Source of the DNA: Desulfovibrionaceae bacterium
GTDB lineage: Bacteria; Desulfobacterota; Desulfovibrionia; Desulfovibrionales; Desulfovibrionaceae
DNA: 20,631 nucleotides
NCBI GenBank assembly: GCA_019421865.1
Contig: JAHZEL010000009.1
Span: 1 to 20,631 of the forward strand
Direction: 5' to 3'
The first letter of the stretch is position 1. Each line of letters opens with the position of its first letter. A program made the translations under genes and the position numbers. Positions 8,204 through 15,825 of this stretch are shown piece by piece. The notes under the pieces are model-generated. The model was given only the letters and a program-made list of their open reading frames with translations, did not search any database and had not been told where the DNA came from.

Positions 8204-10243
8204 CTACATGGAGTCGTAGTGACGGAAGCGCATGGTGAAGCCTGCGCGGCCCTGCGTGGCGGAACGCAGCGACGTGGAGAAACCGAAGAGCCTGCGCATG
8301 GGCGCGATGCCGGAAAGGTAGCGCATGCCGCCTCTCTCGCCGAGATCCTCCACCTTGCCGCCGCAGTTCTGGAACAGGCTTATGGACGCGCCGAGCGCTT
8401 CTTCCGGCGCCACGATTTCCACGTTCATGATGGGTTCGAGCACCGTGGCGCGGGCGTTCGCCATGGCGTCGCGCACGGCGGCAGCGGCGGCCATGCGGCA
8501 GCCTGCCGTGGTGGCGCCGTCCTTGCGCACGGCCGTCACGGTCACGGCCACGTCCTGCACGGGATAGCCGGTCTGCGGGCCGGAGAGCAGGCTGTCGGAA
8601 ATGCCCTGAAGCACCTCTTCCACCAGCGCCTTCGGCAGCGCGTCCTTGGGATCGGCCGGATGAGCCAGCTCGTCGGCAAGGGCGATGCGGTTGCCGTTGT
8701 CGCGTCCGGCGGGTTCCATGACGATGGAAACTTCGCCTATGTGATGCACGGTGCCGAGTTCGCGGTCGAAGAGACCGTGGCCCTCGCCCCGGGCGCGCAC
8801 GGTTTCGCGCGCCACCACCTGAGGCTGACCGGCCCGGGGGCTGATGCCGTATTCGCGGCGCATGCGTTCGAGAATCACGTCGAGATGCAGCTCTCCCATG
8901 CCGGAAATGATGCGGTTGCCCGAACCTTCGTCCTGCGAGACGCCGAGCGTGGGGTCTTCCGCGCTGTAGCGTGCCAGGGCTTCGTCGAGCGTTTTGCCTT
9001 CGTCGGCGTTGCGCGGCTCGAGCGCTATGGAGATGACGGGCTTCACCTCTTCAAGCGGCTCCAGCAGAATGTCGAAGCCCGGCGCGGCGATGGTGTCGCC
9101 GGTGCGGGCGTGACGCAGGCCGAGCACGGCCACGATGTCGCCCGAACAGGCCTCGGAAATCTGTTCCTGCTGGTCGGCATCCATGCGTACCAGGCGCGAG
9201 ATGCGCTCATCCTTGTTCAGCGCGGTGTTGTGCACGGTGTCGCCTTCCTTCAGACGGCCCGCATAAAGGCGCACGAGCGAGGTCTTTCTGCCGCCTTCCA
9301 TGAGCACCTTGAACACCAGTCCGCAGAAGGGCGCGGCGGGGCTGATGTCGAGCGTGCGCTCCGATCCGTCCGCCGTGGTGCCGCAGGGAGCGGGCACGTC
9401 GGCGGGGGAGGGCAGATACCGGCCCACCGCGTCGAGCAGAGGCTGCACGCCCGCGTTTTTCAGGGCCGAACCGGCAAGCACGGGCGTCACCTTCCGCGCA
9501 AGCGTGGCGCGCTTCAGCGCGGCGTGGATGTCCTCTTCGGAGAAATTCTCTTCCAGATAGCGTTCCATGAACGCATCGTCGTTTTCGCCCAGCGTTTCCA
9601 GCAGCTTTTCCCGCCAGAAAAGGGCCTGTTCCTGCTCTTCGCCTTCCAGCGGAAGCTCTTCCATGTCCCGGCCCTGGGTGTCCTCGTCGAACACGAGCTT
9701 CTTCATGGTGATCACATCGGCCACGGCATGAAAGTCCGGGCCTTCGCCGAGAGGTATCGTCACCGGGGCGGGCACGGCTCCCAGTCTTTCGTGCATGGCG
9801 TCGAGCACGGCGGAAAAATTCGCGCCCACGCGATCCATCTTATTAATGAAGGCGATCTTGGGCACGCCGAAGGATTCCGACTGCCGCCACACCGTTTCCG
9901 ACTGCGGCTCCACGCCGCCCACCGCGCAGAACACGCCCACCGCGCCGTCGAGCACGCGCAGCGAACGTTCCACTTCAATGGTGAAGTCCACGTGTCCGGG
10001 CGTGTCGATGAGGTTCAGCGTCCAGTCCTTCCAGCGGCAGGTGGAGGCGGCCGCGGCTATGGTGATGCCGCGTTCCTGCTCTTCGGGCATGAAGTCCATC
10101 GTGGCCGTGCCGTCGTGAACTTCGCCCATGCGGTGTATCTTGCGCGTATAGAAGAGGATGCGCTCGCTGAGCGTGGTCTTGCCGGCGTCGATGTGGGCGA
10201 TGATGCCGATGTTGCGGAGGTTCTTCATGTCGTCCTGACTCAT
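8204..10243 (-). CDS. EF-G-like translational GTPase (EF-G paralogue)
   Basis: GTPase of the EF-G family, 679 aa. Canonical G domain: G1 AHIDAGKTT (16-24), G2 RGITI (58-62), G3 DTPGH (80-84), G4 NKMD (134-137), G5 near GSALKN. The stretch VHDGTATMDFMPEEQERG is typical of the EF-G2-like branch, and no rpsL, rpsG or tuf is adjacent, so this is probably not the main EF-G. Odd: the usual SGGRGQYG segment is replaced by DRELGTVHHIG (about 490-502), the domain IV tip GSYHxVDSSE by VRKDGATTAG (about 570-580), and GDLxxRRG by FQNCGGKVEDLG (about 622-633). Translocation may therefore be altered or replaced by another ribosome function (inference). ATG 10243 has AGGAG 8-9 nt upstream and overlaps the upstream stop by 4 nt. 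Confidence 0.9.
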   Translation of the reverse strand: MSQDDMKNLRNIGIIAHIDAGKTTLSERILFYTRKIHRMGEVHDGTATMDFMPEEQERGITIAAAASTCRWKDWTLNLIDTPGHVDFTIEVERSLRVLDGAVGVFCAVGGVEPQSETVWRQSESFGVPKIAFINKMDRVGANFSAVLDAMHERLGAVPAPVTIPLGEGPDFHAVADVITMKKLVFDEDTQGRDMEELPLEGEEQEQALFWREKLLETLGENDDAFMERYLEENFSEEDIHAALKRATLARKVTPVLAGSALKNAGVQPLLDAVGRYLPSPADVPAPCGTTADGSERTLDISPAAPFCGLVFKVLMEGGRKTSLVRLYAGRLKEGDTVHNTALNKDERISRLVRMDADQQEQISEACSGDIVAVLGLRHARTGDTIAAPGFDILLEPLEEVKPVISIALEPRNADEGKTLDEALARYSAEDPTLGVSQDEGSGNRIISGMGELHLDVILERMRREYGISPRAGQPQVVARETVRARGEGHGLFDRELGTVHHIGEVSIVMEPAGRDNGNRIALADELAHPADPKDALPKALVEEVLQGISDSLLSGPQTGYPVQDVAVTVTAVRKDGATTAGCRMAAAAAVRDAMANARATVLEPIMNVEIVAPEEALGASISLFQNCGGKVEDLGERGGMRYLSGIAPMRRLFGFSTSLRSATQGRAGFTMRFRHYDSM

Positions 10244-11091
10244 GACTGATGCTCCTGAACAAGAAAGGCGGAAAGGGTGCGGGTTCGGAAAAAGGCGGGA
10301 GAAGGGCCGATCCAGCAGGCTTCCATGCCGGGACCTGCCGCCAGCGCGGCGGACGTTTCGGCAGGGAAGGACGGGGCGGCCGGAAGAAAAACGGCGTCCG
10401 GTGTCTGCGTTTCGTCCTCAAGCAGCACGGCGTCGGGGTGCAGCCAGCGGAGGCGGCGCGTGACTTCCTCCTTCGAGGGCAGGCCGTTTTCGGGGTTCTC
10501 ATCCTTATAAAGAGAGAGCAGCCGGGGCGCGGGGCGGTCGCGGTACACGGGAACGCCGTCGGCGGCGGCCCGGTGCAGCAGATCCTTCTGCCCGGCGGAG
10601 AGGCCCTGCTCCGCATCGGGAAATACGAGAACGCGTCCGTCGGGAGAGGCGGCCCGGAGATCTTCGTAAAGGTCGGACAGGCGTTCGTCGTCCAGCACGA
10701 AGGAGTCTTCAAGGCCGGCAAGTTCCAGCGCGGCGGATACGGCCGGAGCGAACGGTACGGGAGAGATCACGGCGATGCGGCCCGTGCCCGCGATGACGGC
10801 GGGAACGAGCGCGGCCAGAAAGCGGGCCGGAGAAGCGAAGCCTTCCGCCGTGACGGCCAGCACCCACGAGGCGGGCGCGGCGCGTTCCGTGCGGGAGAAG
10901 CCTTCCCTCGCGCTTCGGCGTTGCACGAGGCTCTCGCCGCCGTCCTCCTTCCAGCGGTGAAAGGCGAAGGCGATGGCCGTTTTGAGCAGCGCCCGAAGTT
11001 CTGCGGGCGTGCCTTCGTAGGCGTCGGCGTAGAGACTGTCGTCGGGACGGAAGGATTCAAGCCAGGCGGGCAGGTCGGAAATGAGATTCAT
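10240..11091 (-). CDS. Uncharacterised 283-aa protein coupled to the EF-G-like gene
   Basis: Not recognised with confidence. The translation is soluble, rich in Ala, Leu and Pro, with no signal peptide or membrane helix. Residues about 75-130 (SWVLAVTAEGFASPARFLAALVP, then GRIAVISPVPFAPAVSAALELAG) look like an alternating beta-alpha nucleotide-binding type fold. They recall faintly the Rossmann parts of histidinol or aldehyde dehydrogenases, but no catalytic motif is visible, so no function is assigned. A second beta-alpha-like stretch follows (GRVLVFPDAEQGLSAGQKDLL). ATG 11091 has AAGGGAGAT about 6 nt upstream. Its TGA overlaps the ATG of the EF-G-like gene (ATGA), so the two are translated together. 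A candidate promoter lies 20-50 nt upstream. Confidence 0.8.
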   Translation of the reverse strand: MNLISDLPAWLESFRPDDSLYADAYEGTPAELRALLKTAIAFAFHRWKEDGGESLVQRRSAREGFSRTERAAPASWVLAVTAEGFASPARFLAALVPAVIAGTGRIAVISPVPFAPAVSAALELAGLEDSFVLDDERLSDLYEDLRAASPDGRVLVFPDAEQGLSAGQKDLLHRAAADGVPVYRDRPAPRLLSLYKDENPENGLPSKEEVTRRLRWLHPDAVLLEDETQTPDAVFLPAAPSFPAETSAALAAGPGMEACWIGPSPAFFRTRTLSAFLVQEHQS

Positions 11092-11111
11092 GAGTATCTC
11101 CCTTTCCTTCT

Positions 11112-11140
11112 TGGGTACGTTGCTCGCGACCGCTCGTCAA
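11112..11140 (-). promoter_or_regulatory. Candidate promoter for the 283-aa protein/EF-G-like operon
   Basis: Minus-strand TTGACG (11140-11135), 17-nt spacer, TACCCA (11117-11112). The -35 is 5 of 6 and the same as the candidate in front of HU; the -10 is weak. Confidence 0.4.
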
Positions 11141-11230
11141 ATGAAATGTTGCCGCGCGGGGGAATCGGGGCGTCTTTTCCCCGTCCGGGCAGGTGCATCA
11201 AGCCTTCCGGCAGGCGTTATCAGGCTCTGG

Positions 11231-11275
11231 AACGCAAGGAAATACGTTGCGTTTTGGCGGGAACGGCTCTATCGT
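11231..11275 (+). promoter_or_regulatory. Candidate ctpA promoter with overlapping 7-bp inverted repeat
   Basis: TTGCGT (11247-11252), 17-nt spacer, TATCGT (11270-11275), giving a leader of about 25-30 nt before the ATG at 11310. The inverted repeat AACGCAA (11231-11237) / TTGCGTT (11247-11253), 9-nt centre, has its right arm on the -35 hexamer, the layout of a repressor operator (inference). Confidence 0.45.
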
Positions 11276-11309
11276 GTGTCGGATGTTCCATCGGAATCGG
11301 AGGCCCCTC

Positions 11310-12608
11310 ATGCAAAAAATTCGTGTCCTGACCACGGCGGCGCTCGCCCTTGTTACCTTTTTGACCGGCGGCGGCGTGATGAAAGCCGTCAGCGCGGAAA
11401 ACGACTATGACTCTCTGCGCCGTTTCAGTCAGATCCTTGATATGGTGGAGCAGTACTATGTCAACGACGTGTCCCAGAAGGAACTTCTGGACGGCGCCAT
11501 CAAGGGGATGCTTCAGAATCTCGATCCTCATTCCACGCTGATGTCGGAAGAGGAATTTCAGGAAATGCAGGAAAACACCACCGGCGAGTTTTTCGGCGTG
11601 GGTGTGGAAATTACGATAGAGAACGGCCAGGTCATGGTGGTGAGCCCCATTGAGGACACCCCCGGCTACAAGGCCGGTCTGCGCGCGGGCGACGCCATCA
11701 TTGCCGTGGACGGCCAGTATACGATGGAAATGAGCCTGACCGACGTGGTGGCCAAGATGCGCGGCAAGCGCGGCACCACGGTGGAGCTGCAGGTGCTGCA
11801 CAAGAACGGCACCCGCCCCGTGACCATGAAGATCCGGCGCGACGCCATTCCGCTCATCAGCGTGAAGTCCCGCGAGCTGGAACCCGGTTACTGGTGGATC
11901 CGTCTGACCCGCTTCAGCGGTCACACCTCGCAGGAACTGGCCGAAGCGCTGAGCAAGGCCCGCGCCAAGGGCGCGCTCAAGGGCGTGGTGCTTGATCTGC
12001 GCAACAACCCCGGCGGTCTGCTCGATCAGAGCGTCGAGGTGGCGGATCAGTTCCTCAAGGAAGGCGTCATCGTGTCCATGCGCGGCCGCGATGCCTCTTC
12101 CGAACGCAGCTTCAGCGCCCATGCCCAGCCGGACGACGTGGACTGCCCGCTGGTGGTGCTGGTCAACTCCGGTTCCGCCTCGGCTTCCGAAATCGTGGCC
12201 GGTGCGCTGCGCGATCAGAAGCGCGCCCTCATCATCGGCGAACGCACCTTCGGCAAGGGCTCGGTGCAGAACCTCATTCCTCTGGCCGACGGCGCCGGTC
12301 TCAAGATCACCGTGGCCCGCTACTACACGCCTTCGGGCAAGTCCATTCAGGCCGAAGGCATCTCTCCCGACTTTGAGGTCGCCTGGGAAGCGCCCCGGGA
12401 AACCGAGGCCGAACCGGCCCTGCTTCTGCGGGAAAAGGATCTGCGCGGTCATCTTGAACAGAAGGACGCAAAGGGCGAAAAGGCCGGAGACGAGGAAAAG
12501 CTGAGCGACGCCGAGGAAGTGAAGACCATGCTCGACAGGGATAATCAGCTCAGGCTCGCGCTGCAGTTCGTCAAGACGCTGCCCGTGCTCAAGACGCTCA
12601 AGAACTGA
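11310..12608 (+). CDS. ctpA: Carboxy-terminal processing protease (S41 family), secreted
   Basis: Serine protease of the CtpA/Prc type that trims or degrades periplasmic proteins from exposed C-termini, often in envelope maintenance. 432 aa. Seen: signal peptide 1-29 with cleavage after AVSA; N-terminal helical region; PDZ domain at about 85-165 (FFGVGVEI, GLRAGDAIIAVDG); a protease core with VVLDLRNNPGGLL; catalytic Ser291 in SGSASASE and Lys316 in TFGKGS, with the same 25-residue spacing as Ser430/Lys455 of E. coli Prc; a charged C-terminal tail rich in E and K (about 365-415). ATG 11310 has CGGAGG 6-7 nt upstream. The frame is open further upstream (11193), but that start lacks SD and signal-peptide support. 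Confidence 0.95.
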   Translation: MQKIRVLTTAALALVTFLTGGGVMKAVSAENDYDSLRRFSQILDMVEQYYVNDVSQKELLDGAIKGMLQNLDPHSTLMSEEEFQEMQENTTGEFFGVGVEITIENGQVMVVSPIEDTPGYKAGLRAGDAIIAVDGQYTMEMSLTDVVAKMRGKRGTTVELQVLHKNGTRPVTMKIRRDAIPLISVKSRELEPGYWWIRLTRFSGHTSQELAEALSKARAKGALKGVVLDLRNNPGGLLDQSVEVADQFLKEGVIVSMRGRDASSERSFSAHAQPDDVDCPLVVLVNSGSASASEIVAGALRDQKRALIIGERTFGKGSVQNLIPLADGAGLKITVARYYTPSGKSIQAEGISPDFEVAWEAPRETEAEPALLLREKDLRGHLEQKDAKGEKAGDEEKLSDAEEVKTMLDRDNQLRLALQFVKTLPVLKTLKN

Positions 12609-12874
12609 CGGCAGGGGAGCGTGGCGCAGGATCCGCCATGAAGCGGAAGACCGCGCACAAAACGCTCCCTGCGCCTCTTCGGCGTTTTCAAAGCCTGCCG
12701 TCTCCGGGCGTCGGCTCAAGTTTCAGGTCGTGCCTGCAAAAGCCTTCACGGGCTGCGGGCGCGGCCGCCCCTTTCCTTTCCGGCCGCGGGATCATCCCTG
12801 CCGGAGTCGGGAAAGCCTTTCTCATACCAGGGGGCACGAAACCTGTGCCCCGCAACGCCAGGACGGAGGATTCC
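12609..12874 (+). other. ctpA-ndk intergenic region with several inverted repeats
   Basis: No gene seen. CGCC-TCTTC-GGCG followed by TTTTC (about 12675-12693) is a weak terminator candidate. CGCGGCCG (12760-12767) / CGGCCGCG (12781-12788) is an 8-bp inverted repeat with a pyrimidine-only 13-nt loop. GGGGCAC (12831-12837) / GTGCCCC (12845-12851) is a 7-bp hairpin ending 13 nt before the ndk SD. No clear -10/-35 pair was found, so ndk may be read from the ctpA transcript. Confidence 0.4.
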
Positions 12875-13294
12875 ATGCTTCAGCAAACCCTTTCCATCAT
12901 CAAGCCTGACGCCGTGTCCCGCAATCTGCAGGGCGAAATTCTGGCCATGATCCAGAAGAGCGGCCTGCGCATCGTGGCCATGAAGATGATTCAGCTCACC
13001 CGTGCTCAGGCGGAAGCCTTTTATGAAGTGCACAAGGAACGGCCTTTCTACGGCGAGCTTGTGGAATACATGATCTCCGGTCCCGTGGTCTGCTCCGTGC
13101 TGGAAGGTGAGGACGCCATCGCTTCCTATCGCGCGCTCATGGGCGCCACCAATCCCGCCAATGCCGCCGAAGGCACCATCCGCAAGCTCTATGCCGAAAG
13201 CGTGCAGGCCAACGCCGTGCACGGCTCCGACGCTCCCGAAACCGCCGCCCGGGAAGTCGCCTTCTTCTTCAGCCGGACCGAAATCGTAGGCTGA
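12875..13294 (+). CDS. ndk: Nucleoside-diphosphate kinase
   Basis: Transfers the gamma phosphate of ATP to (d)NDPs through a phosphohistidine, balancing nucleotide pools in the cytoplasm. 139 aa, standard size. Seen: TLSIIKPDAV (5-14), the Kpn-loop region ATNPANAAEGTIR (91-103), and the active-site NAVHGSDAPETA with His116. Residues Lys10, Tyr50, Arg86, Arg103 and Asn113 occupy the usual nucleotide-binding places. ATG 12875 has GGAGG 5 nt upstream. The frame extends upstream to 12638, but that part is intergenic. Followed after 3 nt by proC. Confidence 0.97.
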   Translation: MLQQTLSIIKPDAVSRNLQGEILAMIQKSGLRIVAMKMIQLTRAQAEAFYEVHKERPFYGELVEYMISGPVVCSVLEGEDAIASYRALMGATNPANAAEGTIRKLYAESVQANAVHGSDAPETAAREVAFFFSRTEIVG

Positions 13295-13297
13295 GCC

Positions 13298-14101
13298 ATG
13301 AGCGTGGTCGGCTGCATAGGCTGCGGGAACATGGGCGGCGGCGTTCTGAAGGGGCTGGTGCCCCATGAGGAATTCACGCTGATCGGCCATGATCATACCC
13401 GCGCCAAGGTGGAAGGCATAGGTCCGGAAGGCCGCGTGCGCTTCGCGGACACGCCTCTGGAAGTCGCCGAAAAGGCGGATGTCATCATTCTTGCGGTCAA
13501 GCCCTATCAGATGGACGCCATGCTGGAAGAGATCCGGCCTGCACTGAACGCGTCCAAGGTGGTGGTGTCCCTCGCGGCCGCCTTTTCCCAGGAAAAGCTG
13601 ATCCGCGGCGTGGAAGGGCGCTGTCCCGTGGTGCGCTGCATGCCCAACCTGCCCGTCATCGTGGGGAAGGGCGTGTTCGCGCTCTGCCTTGAGGATCCGG
13701 CGCTGGATGAGGAACGCGGCCGCAGCCTGCTTGAGATGTTCCGTCTCATGGGCATGGCCGTCGTGCTTCCCGAAGCGCAGTTCCCGGCCTTTTCCTCGCT
13801 GGTGGGCTGCGGTCCCGCCTTTGCCCTGCTGTTCATGGAAGGTCTGCTCAATGCGGGCATCACGATGGGCCTGAAGGCCCCCGTGGCCGCCGAGCTCATC
13901 GCCGCCATGATGGAAGGTACGGCGCGCCTTGCGCTGGAAAGCGGCGAGAGCTTCGCCGATCTCAGGGTGCGGGTCTGCTCGCCTTCCGGAACGACCATCC
14001 GCGGTGTCAATCACATGGAGCGCTGCGCCGTGCCCGGTCATGTGACCGACGCGGTGCTGGAAGCGCTGCGCCGCGACAGGGAAATGGCTTCCGGTTCCTA
14101 G
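13298..14101 (+). CDS. proC: Pyrroline-5-carboxylate reductase
   Basis: Last step of proline synthesis, reducing pyrroline-5-carboxylate with NAD(P)H. 267 aa, normal. Seen: N-terminal Rossmann motif GCIGCGNMGGG (5-15); VIILAVKPYQ (about 62-71); the VVSLAAAFS and RCMPNLPVIVGKG segments; and the C-terminal helical dimerisation domain carrying the ProC signature, SSLVGCGPAFALLFMEGL then CSPSGTTIRGVNHME. ATG 13298 follows the ndk stop by 3 nt without a strong SD, so translation probably depends on ndk. A strong hairpin follows the stop. Confidence 0.96.
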   Translation: MSVVGCIGCGNMGGGVLKGLVPHEEFTLIGHDHTRAKVEGIGPEGRVRFADTPLEVAEKADVIILAVKPYQMDAMLEEIRPALNASKVVVSLAAAFSQEKLIRGVEGRCPVVRCMPNLPVIVGKGVFALCLEDPALDEERGRSLLEMFRLMGMAVVLPEAQFPAFSSLVGCGPAFALLFMEGLLNAGITMGLKAPVAAELIAAMMEGTARLALESGESFADLRVRVCSPSGTTIRGVNHMERCAVPGHVTDAVLEALRRDREMASGS

Positions 14102-14116
14102 CCGTCCGAATGTCAT

Positions 14117-14163
14117 GCCGCGTTCCCCGGAGACGCTCCGGCGGTCGGGGAACGCGGCTTTCT
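14117..14163 (+). terminator. Strong hairpin after proC, terminator-like
   Basis: Perfect 12-bp stem GCCGCGTTCCCC (14117-14128) / GGGGAACGCGGC (14147-14158). The 18-nt loop itself holds a 4-bp GGAG/CTCC stem. TTTCTCCC follows on the plus strand, a short T-tract, so termination may be partial. It begins 16 nt after the proC stop. Confidence 0.65.
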
Positions 14164-14240
14164 CCCGCCTGAGCGCTTCGCCACGCCCGGCGGCATCCTT
14201 TTTCTTCACGCCTTCCCGGCGTTTGTTGCCGAGGTTCCCC

Positions 14241-15353
14241 ATGCAGATGCCCGACAGACGGATGTTCTTCCAGATCAACTGGGGGCTTGTGCTCACCACG
14301 GTGCTGCTTTTCGCCGTGGGCATGGTGAATCTGTACTCCGCGAGCGGTTCCCGCATCGAGGGCGGATTCGTGCTGTCGCCGTTCTATCAGCGGCAGCTCG
14401 TGTGGGGGCTGATCGGGCTCGGCGTCATGGTGACGTGCATGCTCATCGACTACAGGCGCATCGAGCGTCTGGCCGTGCCGTGCTACATCATCGTGCTGTT
14501 TCTGCTTCTGCTCGTGCCCATCGTGGGCAAGACCGTGTACGGCGCCAAGCGCTGGATCGATCTCGGCGTCATGAATCTGCAGCCGAGCGAGCTGGCCAAG
14601 TTCGCCGTGCTCATGATGGGCGCAAAGGCCCTGTGCCGGGACGGGGAATCTCTGGGCTGGAAAAGGCTTGCCCAGGTGCTTTCCATAGGTCTCGTGCCGT
14701 TTCTGTTCATTGCCAAGCAGCCGGACCTCGGATCCGGCCTCACCGTGCTGGTGCTGCTCGGCGGCATGGTGCTCTTTCACGGCGTGAAGTGGCGCGTGCT
14801 GCGCGTGTGCCTGCTGGTCATTCCTCTCGTCATGCCGCTCGGCTGGTTCGTGCTGCACGATTATCAGCAGGAGCGCATTCTTACTTTTCTTGATCCCACG
14901 CGCGACCCGAGAGGCGCGGGTTATCACATCATTCAGTCGCAGATCGCCATAGGCTCCGGCGAAATGTTCGGCAAGGGCTTTCTTGCGGGCACGCAGAGTC
15001 AGCTGCGCTTTCTGCCGGAAAAGCATACCGACTTCGCCATCGCCGTGCTGGGCGAGGAGTGGGGCTTTGCCGGCTGCATGGCGCTCGTGACGCTGTTCTG
15101 TCTGTTCCTCATGGCCATGTACAGCACGGTGCGCGACGCCAAGGACCGCTTCGGCTCAACGCTCGCCGCGGGCATTTTCTTTTATTTCTTCTGGCAGATC
15201 ATCGTGAACATCGGCATGGTGGTGGGGCTCATGCCCGTGGTGGGCATGCCGCTGCCCTTCATCAGCTACGGCGGCACAGCGCTGGTGGTCAACTGCGCGC
15301 TTGTGGGCATTGTGCTCAGCATTTCCATGCGGCGATTCGTGTTCAAGAGCTGA
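14241..15353 (+). CDS. rodA: Peptidoglycan glycosyltransferase RodA (SEDS family)
   Basis: Polytopic inner-membrane polymerase that builds lateral-wall glycan strands with a class B PBP during elongation. 370 aa, RodA size, about 10 hydrophobic segments. Seen: KRWIDLG..LQPSELAKFA (103-122), KQPDLGSGLTVL (159-170), the RodA-type loop FLDPTRDPRGAGYHIIQSQIA (217-236), LPEKHTDFAIAVLGEEWG (258-275) with Asp264 at the catalytic position (E. coli Asp262), and MPLPFISYGGTALV (336-349). The last motif and the short N-terminus favour RodA over FtsW. ATG 14241 has GAGG 6 nt upstream; the open frame extends to 14115, but that covers the hairpin. No mreB, mrdA or mreC is adjacent in the window. Confidence 0.94.
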   Translation: MQMPDRRMFFQINWGLVLTTVLLFAVGMVNLYSASGSRIEGGFVLSPFYQRQLVWGLIGLGVMVTCMLIDYRRIERLAVPCYIIVLFLLLLVPIVGKTVYGAKRWIDLGVMNLQPSELAKFAVLMMGAKALCRDGESLGWKRLAQVLSIGLVPFLFIAKQPDLGSGLTVLVLLGGMVLFHGVKWRVLRVCLLVIPLVMPLGWFVLHDYQQERILTFLDPTRDPRGAGYHIIQSQIAIGSGEMFGKGFLAGTQSQLRFLPEKHTDFAIAVLGEEWGFAGCMALVTLFCLFLMAMYSTVRDAKDRFGSTLAAGIFFYFFWQIIVNIGMVVGLMPVVGMPLPFISYGGTALVVNCALVGIVLSISMRRFVFKS

Positions 15354-15431
15354 ACAGCTTGTGTGTCGAAGAGCGTTCGGGCCGCCTGTTCGACAGGAGA
15401 CGGCGGGACGGTTTTCCGGAAAAAGAGCAGA

Positions 15432-15480
15432 AAAAAGGCGTGGGCGGGACGTGATTTTCACGTTTCGGAAGCGCCTTTTT
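15432..15480 (+). terminator. Intrinsic terminator of rodA
   Basis: AAAAAGGCG (15432-15440) pairs with CGCCTTTTT (15472-15480). Inside is a second perfect hairpin ACGTGA-TTT-TCACGT (15449-15463). The A-run upstream and T-run downstream make it potentially bidirectional. It lies 79 nt after the rodA stop. Confidence 0.75.
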
Positions 15481-15750
15481 GCGTAAAAAACACGGTCCGA
15501 TTGTTTTTCTGCAAGTTTTTTCCGTCGTGAAAAAAAACTCGATCATAATTTTATTTATTTTTTTCCCGGGCGGAACGAACGCAATCGGCGCAGAATCGGC
15601 GCTGCGACGGAAAGATTTTTCGCCCCGGGATATCCTGTTTCTGCAAAAGAAAGAGGCTTTCCGGGAAGATATGACACGTTGTTCATACTTGTAACATTTT
15701 GAGCAAACGGCATTTCAGAACCGCTTCATTTCTTGAAAAAAAAGACTCCC
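15481..15750 (+). other. AT-rich region upstream of the atp promoter
   Basis: No gene seen. It holds clustered A- and T-tracts (15485-15570), including AGTTTTTT (15514-15521) / AAAAAACT (15532-15539), a perfect 8-bp inverted repeat. It also holds AATCGGCGC twice (15583-15591 and 15594-15602) exactly 11 bp apart, and CCCGGG at 15575 and 15624. A loose dyad TTGTTC...GTAACA at 15679-15696 resembles a Rex-type site, with one arm shifted by one base. Intrinsic curvature or regulator binding is possible (inference). Confidence 0.4.
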
Positions 15751-15783
15751 GGCTTTGACAAAGAGTCGAAAACGGGGTAGCTA
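15744..15783 (+). promoter_or_regulatory. Candidate atp operon promoter with dyad at the -35
   Basis: Perfect -35 TTGACA (15755-15760), 17-nt spacer, weak -10 TAGCTA (15778-15783), giving a leader of about 95-100 nt before atpF'. The -35 is the centre of CTTTG-A-CAAAG (15753-15763), and GACTC (15744-15748) / GAGTC (15763-15767) overlaps it, so an operator is conceivable. TAGAAT (15833-15838) is an alternative -10 without a good -35. Confidence 0.5.
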
Positions 15784-15825
15784 AAAAATGATTCTACTCC
15801 CAATAATTCAGGAGCGCAGAACTTT

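Noticed and set aside
11220..12719. 499-codon minus-strand frame opposite ctpA
   Set aside because: Shadow of ctpA; no SD, and the His-rich translation has no motif.
12746..15026. Minus-strand frames opposite ndk, proC and rodA
   Set aside because: Shadows; low-complexity His- and Gln-rich translations and no ribosome sites.
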